A DNA stretch of 30,134 nucleotides from Ruminococcus sp. UBA4350 (GTDB taxonomy: Bacteria; Bacillota; Clostridia; Oscillospirales; Ruminococcaceae). The notes beneath the pieces were generated by a model. That model was not told the origin of the DNA, did no database searches, and was given only the letters and a program-made list of their open reading frames with translations. Each line of letters begins with the position of its first letter. Position 1 is the stretch's first letter. Positions 16,324-22,744 of this stretch are shown here, piece after piece. Both the position numbers and the translations under genes were made by a program. Where the stretch lies: the NCBI GenBank assembly GCA_002394125.1, contig DGSY01000007.1:1-30134 (forward strand), in the 5' to 3' direction.

Positions 16324-16890
16324 ATGGATACAAAGCTAATCCTTGCGAGCGGCAGTCCGCGCCGGCGGGAGCTGCTCGGCAAGCTGGATATTCCGTTTTC
16401 GGTGATCGTATCAGAATGCGATGAGACACTGCCGGAGGGCGTTCCGGCGGAATCCGCGGCGGAGATGCTGGCGGTGCGGAAGGCTGCGGCGGTCGCGAAG
16501 CTGCATCCGGATGCAGTTGTCATCGGCGCAGACACGACCGTCATTCTCGATGACGAGATCCTCGGCAAGCCGGCGGATGAAGCTGACTGCAAGCGGATGC
16601 TGAATGCGCTTTCGGGGCGGATGCACAAGGTCATCACCGGTGTCGGCATCTTCTGGCCGGGCGGCTCGCTGAGCTTTTCCGATGAAACATCGGTGCAGTT
16701 TTATCCGCTGACGGATGCGGAGATCGCCGCATATGCCGCCTCGGAGGAGCCCTATGACAAGGCCGGTGCATACGGCATTCAGGGGCAGGGCGCGCTGCTG
16801 GTCGCGGGCATTCACGGGGATTATTACAATGTGATGGGACTGCCGGTCGCACGGCTGGCAAGACAGCTGAAGCAATTACATCTGATTTGA
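16324..16890 (+). CDS. Maf-like nucleoside triphosphate pyrophosphatase
   Basis: The 188-residue protein has the Maf/YhdE hallmarks: LILASGSPRRRELL at residues 5-18 (the nucleotide-binding S-x-SPRR loop), a GADTTV segment with the metal-binding Asp, GKP-x-D-E-x-D-x-x-R/K-M-L, SGRMHKVITGV, and EPYDKAGAYGIQG near the C-terminus. Maf proteins hydrolyse dTTP/UTP or modified nucleotides to monophosphates and in Bacillus affect septation. ATG 16324 lies 8 nt after GGAGG; a TTG at 16309 overlaps that site and is rejected. The gene probably forms one transcript with the antiporter gene before it and the metallo-beta-lactamase-fold gene after it. Confidence 0.93.
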   Translation: MDTKLILASGSPRRRELLGKLDIPFSVIVSECDETLPEGVPAESAAEMLAVRKAAAVAKLHPDAVVIGADTTVILDDEILGKPADEADCKRMLNALSGRMHKVITGVGIFWPGGSLSFSDETSVQFYPLTDAEIAAYAASEEPYDKAGAYGIQGQGALLVAGIHGDYYNVMGLPVARLARQLKQLHLI

Positions 16891-16913
16891 TGCGTCCGGA
16901 AGGGGGGATCATC

Positions 16914-17633
16914 ATGCTGAGATTTTTCGGACGCGGTTCGGCATTCGCTGACACGCAGAACTGCGCATTTTTCACCGCCGGCAGCGAGCTTGTGCTGCTC
17001 GACTGCCCGATGTCTGCATTCCACCGCCTGCGGAAACTGGAATTCCCGCAGACGCAGATCACGGTTGTGGTCACGCATACGCACGGCGACCACATCGGCG
17101 GCATTCCGATGCTCATTGCTTTATCGCAGTTTGTCTGGAAGAAGCCGGTGACGGTCATTGCGCCGGCTCAGACAGTCGCTGACGATCTGAAATTCTTCAT
17201 TGAGCGGCTGGACGGCGGCGATCCGGATGCCTATACGCTGCTGACTGCGGACGCGGCAGAGCGTGAATGGCTCTGCGGGGCGGTGCCGGTGCGCCATGTG
17301 CCGGGGCTGGCCGGGCGCTGCTATGGCTACCGGCTGCGCATTGCGGGGCAGGATGTGATCTATACCGGCGACACGGCGGAGCTGGAGCCGTTTCTGCCCT
17401 ATCTGCACCGCGGCGCGTATCTCTATACGGAATGCGCCGCGCATGATACCGGCGTGCATCTGTTCATTGACGAGCTGCTGCCGAAGCTGCGCGAATTGAA
17501 GGCCGGCGGCGTGAAAATCTATCTGATGCATCTGGATGATGAAAAGGTGATTCGTGAGAAGATCAAGGGGAGCGGCATCCGGTTCGCAAAGCTGTTCCGT
17601 TCAGGGCGGGTAGAACCCGCGGCCAATTCCTAA
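16914..17633 (+). CDS. Metallo-beta-lactamase-fold hydrolase (RNase Z-like subgroup)
   Basis: The 239-residue protein opens with MLRFFGRGSAFADTQNCAFF, typical of the RNase Z/ElaC-like part of the fold. The metal-binding HTHGDH motif is followed by a second-sphere His in VRHVPG, the bridging Asp in IYTGDTAE, and a late His in IYLMHLDDE. The tRNA-exosite arm of true RNase Z is not evident, so the substrate is unclear; a generic hydrolase or phosphodiesterase is safest. ATG 16914 lies 7 nt after AGGGGGG; the ATG at 16890 that overlaps the Maf stop has no such site. The last nine residues (GRVEPAANS) and the stop codon are encoded by the first, truncated unit of the downstream repeat array, suggesting the original C-terminus was overwritten. 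Confidence 0.8.
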   Translation: MLRFFGRGSAFADTQNCAFFTAGSELVLLDCPMSAFHRLRKLEFPQTQITVVVTHTHGDHIGGIPMLIALSQFVWKKPVTVIAPAQTVADDLKFFIERLDGGDPDAYTLLTADAAEREWLCGAVPVRHVPGLAGRCYGYRLRIAGQDVIYTGDTAELEPFLPYLHRGAYLYTECAAHDTGVHLFIDELLPKLRELKAGGVKIYLMHLDDEKVIREKIKGSGIRFAKLFRSGRVEPAANS

Positions 17634-17958
17634 AGTCCTCCGGCGGGTAGAACCCGCAGCCATTTCCTAAGGTCATCCGGAAGCAGAATGGGATGAAAGC
17701 CAGACCGTAAATTAGCTGCGAACAGCAGCGTAACAGCGACAAAACTGATATGCTTCGCGAAACGGTGCCGGAGGAAAGCGGCACCGGGCACTGCCCGGCG
17801 GCGGGGAGCCCCCGCTGGCAATTCCTAAAGTCCTCCGAAAGCGAATAAAAGCAGAATGAGAATCGTACAATAGGCACGGTCAGTGCCGTAACAGCGACAA
17901 AACTGATATGCTTCGCGAAACGGTGCCGGAGGAAAGCGGCACCGGGCACTGCCCGCCG
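17606..17958. repeat. 158-bp structured tandem repeat, two full units plus a truncated one
   Basis: A truncated unit (17606-17642) is followed by two full units (17643-17800 and 17801-17958). Each starts with a hairpin (GCGGGT-AGA-ACCCGC, in the third unit GCGGGG-AGC-CCCCGC), then a motif close to CAATTCCTAAAGTCCTCCG. A variable middle contains a hairpin at the same place in both full units (17715-17726 and 17873-17887) but with different sequence. A 68-bp block then follows that is identical in the two copies (17730-17797 and 17888-17955). The block contains hairpins GGTGCCG/CGGCACC and GGGC/GCCC. No gene is credible in 17634-17960. It resembles a lineage-specific intergenic repeat (REP/MITE-like); its function is unknown. 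Confidence 0.85.
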
Positions 17959-17960
17959 AC

Positions 17961-17989
17961 TTGACAGATCGCGAAAAATCATGTACAAT
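17961..17989 (+). promoter_or_regulatory. Sigma-A promoter of prfB-rimM-trmD
   Basis: A consensus TTGACA (17961-17966), 17-bp spacer containing CGCGAAAA, TACAAT (17984-17989). It begins immediately after the last repeat unit. Confidence 0.9.
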
Positions 17990-18059
17990 AGTATACGTGG
18001 AACTATGCGCGGAGGCCGGCCGGCTTTCGCAGAACGATACCGACCGAAAGGAACTTGAT

Positions 18060-19202
18060 ATGATACTACTGGACGATATCAAAAATCAGCTCGTCAATGC
18101 CCGCCCCGAAGTCAAGGAGCTGGGCGAGGTGCTGCAAATCGAACGCGCAAAGCATGATCTCGCCGATCTGCGCATCCAAATGGAATATGACGGCTTCTGG
18201 GACGATCACGAGAAGGCGCAGAAGATCACCCAGCGATGCAATACCCTCGAACGCAAGGTCGAGAACTTTGAACGCCTGCAATCGCTGCTTGAGGATACGA
18301 TCGAGCTGATCGAGCTTTCCCTTGAGGAGGGCGACGATTCCTCCAATGACGAGATCGCGCGGGATGCTGAGGAATTCATGGCGAAGCTCGAGGAGGAAAA
18401 GCTCAAATCCCTGCTGACCGGCGAATATGACAACTCCAATGCGATCGTGACGCTGCACGCAGGCGCGGGCGGCACCGAGGCGCAGGACTGGTCGCAGATG
18501 CTTTACAGAATGTATAACAAATATGCGGATACGCACGGCTTCAAGGTCGATTTGCTCGACTGGCTCGACGGCGATGAGGCCGGCATCAAATCCGCATCGT
18601 TCATGGTCATCGGCGAGAACGCCTACGGCTTCCTGAAATCCGAGGCGGGCGTTCACCGTCTGGTGCGCGTGTCGCCGTTCGATGCATCCGGCAGACGGCA
18701 CACATCGTTTGCGGCGGTCGAGGTCATGCCGGAGCTTTCCGATGATGTCGAGGTCGAGATCCGGCCGGAGGATATCGAAATGCAGGTCTACCGCTCCAGC
18801 GGCGCCGGCGGCCAGCACATCAACAAGACCAGCTCGGCGGTTCGCCTGAAGCATATCCCGACCGGCATCGTCGTTTCCTGCCAGACGCAGCGCTCGCAGT
18901 TCCAGAATAAGGATTACTGTATGAAAATGCTGCGCGCAAAGCTCGTTGAGATCAAGGAGCGCGAGCATCTGGAAAAGGTCTCCGATATCAAGGGCGACCA
19001 GCTCAAGATCGAGTGGGGCAGCCAGATCCGCTCCTATGTGTTCATGCCGTATACGCTCGTCAAGGATGTCCGCACGGGCTGTGAGACCGGCAATGTGCAG
19101 GCGGTCATGGACGGCGACCTCGATGCGTTTATCAATGCGTATCTGAAGGCGCTCTCGCACGGTACCCTCAAAGCCGGCACCGCCGCGACCGACGAAGCAT
19201 AA
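18060..19202 (+). CDS. prfB: Peptide chain release factor 2
   Basis: The 380-residue protein contains the RF2 stop-codon recognition tripeptide SPF (residues 205-207, in VRVSPFDASGRR) and the catalytic GGQ (250-252, in GAGGQHINKTSS), which triggers peptide release at UGA and UAA. The N-terminal coiled domain is complete. Many bacteria interrupt prfB near codon 25 with a UGA and a +1 frameshift that autoregulates the gene. Here the matching place (GEVLQIERAK) is read straight through with no CTTTGA site, so that control is absent. ATG 18060 follows GAAAGGA. rimM follows after 18 nt, then trmD. Confidence 0.97.
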   Translation: MILLDDIKNQLVNARPEVKELGEVLQIERAKHDLADLRIQMEYDGFWDDHEKAQKITQRCNTLERKVENFERLQSLLEDTIELIELSLEEGDDSSNDEIARDAEEFMAKLEEEKLKSLLTGEYDNSNAIVTLHAGAGGTEAQDWSQMLYRMYNKYADTHGFKVDLLDWLDGDEAGIKSASFMVIGENAYGFLKSEAGVHRLVRVSPFDASGRRHTSFAAVEVMPELSDDVEVEIRPEDIEMQVYRSSGAGGQHINKTSSAVRLKHIPTGIVVSCQTQRSQFQNKDYCMKMLRAKLVEIKEREHLEKVSDIKGDQLKIEWGSQIRSYVFMPYTLVKDVRTGCETGNVQAVMDGDLDAFINAYLKALSHGTLKAGTAATDEA

Positions 19203-19220
19203 TATAAACCGGGGAAGAAT

Positions 19221-19736
19221 ATGAAAAAACAGTTTTTGGAGATCGGCAAGATCGTCAACACACACGGTCTCGGCGGTGTTGTAAAGGTCATGCCGTGGTG
19301 CGACAGCGCGGAATTCCTCTGCGAATTTGAAACGCTCTACCGCGGCCGCGACCGCATCCCGATGCAGATCGAGCGTGCATCCGTGCAGAAAAATATGGCG
19401 TTGGTCAAATTCAGGGGCGTCGATACGCCGGAGGCCGCGAATGCGCTGCGCAATACCGTGCTGTATATGGATCGCAATGACGTCGAGCTGGATGACGACA
19501 CCTATTTCATTCAGGATTTGCAGGGGATGCGCGTCATTGATGCCGACGACGGCCGCGAATACGGCGTGCTGCACGATGTCCTGCAAACCGGCGCGAACGA
19601 TGTCTACGAGGTCGAGCCGCCCTCCGGCAAAATGCTGCTGGTGCCGGTGATTCCCGATGTCGTGCTGAAAATTGATGACGAAACGGATACCATCACGATC
19701 CGGCCGCTGAAAGGACTGTTCGACGATGCTGATTGA
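19221..19736 (+). CDS. rimM: Ribosome maturation factor RimM
   Basis: The 171-residue protein has the N-terminal RimM barrel signature (FLEIGKIVNTHGLGGVVKV) and a C-terminal PRC-barrel (DLQGMRVIDADDGREYGVLHDVLQTGANDVYEV, ending LLVPVIPDVVLKID). It binds S19 and assists maturation of the 30S head. The start follows GGGGAAG. It overlaps trmD by 11 nt, and rimM-trmD adjacency is widely conserved. Here rpsP and the KH-domain gene that normally precede rimM are replaced by prfB. Confidence 0.96.
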   Translation: MKKQFLEIGKIVNTHGLGGVVKVMPWCDSAEFLCEFETLYRGRDRIPMQIERASVQKNMALVKFRGVDTPEAANALRNTVLYMDRNDVELDDDTYFIQDLQGMRVIDADDGREYGVLHDVLQTGANDVYEVEPPSGKMLLVPVIPDVVLKIDDETDTITIRPLKGLFDDAD

Positions 19737-20418
19737 GATCGCGACGCTCTTTCCGGAGATGTGCGAGGCGGTGCTGTCGGCCAGCATCATCGGCCGCGCC
19801 CGCGCAAAGGGCGCGATCACCGTCAACTGCCACCAGATCCGCCAATACACCAAGGATAAGCACAACCGCGTGGACGATTCGCCGTTCGGCGGCGGCATGG
19901 GCATGGTCATGCAGGCACAGCCCATTTACGACTGCTGGCAGGCCGTCAGAGCGCAGTCAGAGCTGCCGATGCATACCATATATCTTTCGCCGAAGGGCGC
20001 TGTATTGACGCAGCAGCGCGTCAGAGAGCTTGCGCAGATGCCGCGGCTCTTTCTGCTCTGCGGGCATTACGAGGGCGTGGATCAGCGCGTGATCGACCGC
20101 ATTGCGGATGAGGAAATCTCGATCGGGGATTATGTGCTGACAGGCGGCGAGCTGCCCGCGCTGGTGCTGACGGATGCCGTTGCGCGGATGTGCGAAAATG
20201 TGCTGCCCGCGGCCGATGCCTACGAGGAGGAGAGCCATTATAACGGCCTTCTGGAATACCCGCAGTATACCCGGCCGGAGATCTGGGAGGGCGAGGCTGT
20301 TCCGCCTGTGCTTCTCAGCGGACATCACAAAAATATTGCACAGTGGAGAGCCGAGCAGAGTCAGGAGATCACCCGGATCCGCCGTCCGGATCTTTGGTCA
20401 AAATGGTCAAAGGAATGA
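19726..20418 (+). CDS. trmD: tRNA (guanine-N1-)-methyltransferase TrmD
   Basis: The 230-residue protein makes m1G37 in tRNAs, which prevents +1 frameshifting, using S-adenosylmethionine. Family motifs are IATLFPEM at the N-terminus, DDSPFGGGMGMVM, the SAM-binding knot LCGHYEGVDQRV and SIGDYVLTGGELPALV, and a C-terminal PPVLLSGHH. ATG 19726 overlaps the end of rimM, with AAAGGA about 10 nt upstream. The usual next gene, rplS, is absent; an intergenic element with competing hairpins follows instead. Confidence 0.97.
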   Translation: MLIEIATLFPEMCEAVLSASIIGRARAKGAITVNCHQIRQYTKDKHNRVDDSPFGGGMGMVMQAQPIYDCWQAVRAQSELPMHTIYLSPKGAVLTQQRVRELAQMPRLFLLCGHYEGVDQRVIDRIADEEISIGDYVLTGGELPALVLTDAVARMCENVLPAADAYEEESHYNGLLEYPQYTRPEIWEGEAVPPVLLSGHHKNIAQWRAEQSQEITRIRRPDLWSKWSKE

Positions 20419-20421
20419 AGT

Positions 20422-20525
20422 CGGTTCGCTTCTTGTCGATTTCAACAAATTGTTTTGTTGAAAACTAGGCACTCATCCAATGGTTTTCAACAATCCGTTT
20501 TCGTGAAAATGCCCAAAGCGAACCG
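20422..20525. other. Intergenic element with 10-bp terminal inverted repeats and competing hairpins
   Basis: CGGTTCGCTT (20422-20431) and AAGCGAACCG (20516-20525) are perfect inverted repeats closing a 104-bp element. Inside, TTTCAACAAA (20440-20449) pairs with TTTGTTGAAA (20454-20463). The overlapping TTGTTGAAAAC (20455-20465) pairs over 11 bp with GTTTTCAACAA (20483-20493), so the two hairpins exclude each other. A small TTTT-CGTG-AAAA hairpin follows. No gene is credible here. It may end or stabilise the trmD transcript, or be a small mobile repeat. The stretch 20526-20596 shows nothing more. Confidence 0.65.
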
Positions 20526-20596
20526 TATCCGATTCCTCTGAATGTAGCATTGCGGAGAAATTTGCAGTAGTTTCGGCTTTTTGTGTAGAAATACGA

Positions 20597-20625
20597 TTGA
20601 CGAAATGCAAAAAAAACAGTATAAT
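20597..20625 (+). promoter_or_regulatory. Sigma-A promoter of ptsH
   Basis: TTGACG (20597-20602), 17-bp A-rich spacer containing TGCAAAAA, TATAAT (20620-20625). The resulting leader is long, about 215 nt. Confidence 0.88.
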
Positions 20626-20631
20626 GATAGC

Positions 20632-20848
20632 GTGATTCCGGAACGGCGACAGGATTCGGGATTTGAAATCGGACAAAAGCAATATACGTTCCGTATTATC
20701 AGGAAGGGGATTACGGATCGTATTTTGCGGCTGATCAGGCAGTACCGTGCAGACAGCCGAAGCAAGGCCGTCAGCGGCCGCAGAATGCCGGAAAGGATCA
20801 CAGATTCCGTACTTTGGGTTTTATGAATTCATAAAGGAGAGAAAGTTT
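20632..20848 (+). other. Long 5' leader of ptsH with a 16-bp palindrome at the ribosome binding site
   Basis: The leader contains a GGCCG-TCAG-CGGCC hairpin near 20768-20781. A perfect 16-bp palindrome, TTTATGAATTCATAAA (20820-20835), overlaps the first bases of AAAGGAGAG, the ribosome binding site. In RNA it could sequester the site; in DNA it could be an operator. No regulator gene lies next to it. Confidence 0.5.
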
Positions 20849-21121
20849 ATGTGCATTAAAGATGTCATGGTTCAGAATCAGGTAGGACTGCACGCACGTC
20901 CTGCAACCTTCTTCATTCAGAAGGCAAACGAGTTCCGCTCTGCAATCTGGATCGAGAAGGAAGAGCGCCGCGTGAATGCAAAGTCTCTGCTGGGTATTCT
21001 TTCGCTCGGTATTGTCGGCGGCACCGCAATCCGCATCATTGCTGACGGTACGGACGAGGAGCAGGCAGTCGCTTCGCTGGTCGATCTGGTCGAGAGCGGT
21101 TTCAGCGACGACAACCGCTGA
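20849..21121 (+). CDS. ptsH: Phosphocarrier protein HPr
   Basis: The 90-residue protein carries both regulatory residues of Gram-positive HPr at their canonical positions: His15 in GLHARPAT, which takes phosphate from enzyme I, and Ser46 in NAKSLLGILSLG, the site for HPr kinase/phosphorylase that drives CcpA-dependent catabolite repression. His15 rules out Crh. It stands alone: enzyme I (ptsI), usually the next gene, is missing, and a terminator follows. The ATG at 20849 follows AAAGGAGAG. In a sugar-polymer degrader the regulatory role may outweigh sugar transport; that is inference. Confidence 0.93.
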   Translation: MCIKDVMVQNQVGLHARPATFFIQKANEFRSAIWIEKEERRVNAKSLLGILSLGIVGGTAIRIIADGTDEEQAVASLVDLVESGFSDDNR

Positions 21122-21192
21122 GCGCATCCGGATCACCGCGATCCGCATGATTCCGGGCACAGACAGCACACCTGACTTGCCGGATGTAAGCG

Positions 21193-21237
21193 AATAAAAA
21201 AGGGGACGTTTCTGATGAAGCGTCCCCTGTTTTTTTA
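21193..21237. terminator. Bidirectional rho-independent terminator between ptsH and spoIVB
   Basis: A 12-bp stem with one G-U (21201-21212 with 21217-21228, loop TGAT) has T7 after it on the plus strand and an A-run before it, giving T-rich tails on both strands. It can serve both convergent genes. Confidence 0.92.
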
Positions 21238-21280
21238 TATTCCTTTGCCGCGGAGCCGCGTCACAGCGCGGCCGCACGGA

Positions 21281-22498
21281 CTACGCAGCGGCAGCGAGTG
21301 CTGCGGTCTGCGCAAACATATTCTCCGCAAAGATCCCGTAGCCGCGAGTGGGATCCTTGACAAAGACGTGCGTGACAGCGCCGACGAGCCTGCCGTTTTG
21401 CAGGATCGGGCTGCCGCTCATGCCCTGCACGATGCCGCCGGCGTAGCGCAGCAGGGCTGGGTCTGTCACATGAATGACAAGGTCACGCTGAGAGTGGTCA
21501 TCGCTGCGAATCTCCTCGATCTCAGCGGTGAATGCCTGCGGGACGGTGCCGTCGATCGTCGTGTAGATCAGCGCCTCGCCGCGGGTCACATCCTGCCGGT
21601 AGCCGAGCGGCACAAGCATCTGTGACTGCGGCAGACGGTCGAGCAGACCGAATACGCCGCAGTCGGTATTCGCCTGTAAAGTGCCGATGCGTCCGGCGGT
21701 ATTGAATTTGCCGCGCAGCTCGCCGGGCTTTCCGGCGCTGCCGGTGATGATGTCATTGACGGAGACTGCGATCACGTCGCCGGAGCCGAGCGGGATCTGC
21801 TCGCCCGTGTCGATATCGCAGACCGCATGACCGAGCCCTGCAAAGGCAATCATGCCGTTTGCAGCGTGCGTGAAATAGGTGACGGTACCGATACCGGCGG
21901 TGCTGTCGCGCACCCACATACCGGTCTGCCAGCGCTGTGAGAGCGGCACATAGAGCGGCCGGATCTCTGCCGTATGCAGCTGTTCGCCGCGCCGGTAGGT
22001 GACCCTGACCGCGGAGCCGTCCGATTCGCTGACGGCGTTTTGCAGATCGGCATTCGAGCTGACCGGCCTGCCGTTGACCTGTAAAATGATGTCACCGATC
22101 TCCAGCCCCGCATCCGCAGCCGGACAGACCGAGCCGTCCGCACCCGCAATGCCGCTGAGCGAGACGATCATCACGCCGTCCATGAGCATCCGGATGCCGA
22201 AGGGCTGTCCGCCGACATAGACACTGACGGGCCCGAAGGTCGTGAGCGATGCGGTCTTGACGGGGATCATCCCGAAGAGCCGCAGCTCGGCGGACTGCAT
22301 GGGCGGGGCGGTATCTGTGATGCGGCGGACGGTGACGGGCAGGAGCGTCTGCACGGAGACGTCTCTGCCGGATTCTGCATAAAAATGGTCGGGGAGACTG
22401 GCTGCATAATAGCGCACGGTTCCGCAAAGACTCAGAATGAGCGCTGCGGTGCAGAAGGCAAGGCGCGGCAGCCATATTTTTTTGCAAAGAAATTTCAT
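21281..22498 (-). CDS. spoIVB: SpoIVB serine peptidase (sigma-K checkpoint protease)
   Basis: The 405-residue protein has an N-terminal signal-anchor helix (about 9-30), a PDZ domain (about 95-190, with AGLEIGDIILQVNGRPV) and a C-terminal S55 peptidase domain. Catalytic residues are visible as His224 in GLGHAVCD and Ser363 in GMSGSP. In Bacillus it is made in the forespore, enters the intermembrane space and cleaves SpoIVFA, freeing SpoIVFB to process pro-sigma-K. Its presence implies a sporulating lineage. ATG 22498 lies 9 nt after GAGAGG; the ATG at 22507 abuts that site. spoIIGA/spo0A-type neighbours are absent; Spo0A, which often follows spoIVB in Bacillota, is not here. Confidence 0.93.
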   Translation of the reverse strand: MKFLCKKIWLPRLAFCTAALILSLCGTVRYYAASLPDHFYAESGRDVSVQTLLPVTVRRITDTAPPMQSAELRLFGMIPVKTASLTTFGPVSVYVGGQPFGIRMLMDGVMIVSLSGIAGADGSVCPAADAGLEIGDIILQVNGRPVSSNADLQNAVSESDGSAVRVTYRRGEQLHTAEIRPLYVPLSQRWQTGMWVRDSTAGIGTVTYFTHAANGMIAFAGLGHAVCDIDTGEQIPLGSGDVIAVSVNDIITGSAGKPGELRGKFNTAGRIGTLQANTDCGVFGLLDRLPQSQMLVPLGYRQDVTRGEALIYTTIDGTVPQAFTAEIEEIRSDDHSQRDLVIHVTDPALLRYAGGIVQGMSGSPILQNGRLVGAVTHVFVKDPTRGYGIFAENMFAQTAALAAAA

Positions 22499-22552
22499 TT
22501 GCGTCATCCTCTCTGCGGGCGCCGGATGATGCATGGCACCCGCACAGAGAGA

Positions 22553-22579
22553 GTATATGCAGTTTTGCGGCGGATTTTC
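22553..22579 (-). promoter_or_regulatory. Candidate forespore (sigma-F/G-like) promoter of spoIVB
   Basis: On the minus strand GAAAA (22579-22575), a 15-bp spacer and CATATAC (22559-22553) partly match the sigma-F/G consensus GHATR/CATWHTA. The match is incomplete. The rest of 22499-22690 shows no gene. Confidence 0.25.
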
Positions 22580-22689
22580 GGCAGAGCGGAAAGACAGTTT
22601 GTGGCATCAACCGACGGAGCGGCGGAGCCTGCATTTGTGCGGCAGCGGGAGATTTTTGGCGTTATTTTTACCAATGCAAAAATTAGTAA

Positions 22690-22728
22690 TCAATAAAAAC
22701 AGGCAGCGCCCGTAAAGCGGACACTGCC
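22690..22728 (-). terminator. Rho-independent terminator of the carbohydrate ABC-transporter operon
   Basis: On the minus strand an 11-bp stem with two G-U pairs (22728-22718 with 22712-22702, loop CTTTA) is followed by TGTTTTTATTG. It lies 17 nt after the last gene of the operon. Confidence 0.88.
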
Positions 22729-22744
22729 TTTGTTTTTTGCGGAA

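Noticed and set aside
17563..17988. Minus-strand open frame of 141 codons across the 158-bp repeat array
   Set aside because: The repeat length is not a multiple of three, so the two units are read in different frames; there is no conserved product and the hairpins explain the sequence better.
18100..18150. Programmed +1 frameshift in prfB
   Set aside because: The frame is continuous from ATG 18060, and no slippery CTT followed by TGA occurs at the homologous place.
18066..19925. Long minus-strand open frame (619 codons) antisense to prfB-rimM-trmD
   Set aside because: It spans three certain genes on the other strand and shows no domain or initiation signal.
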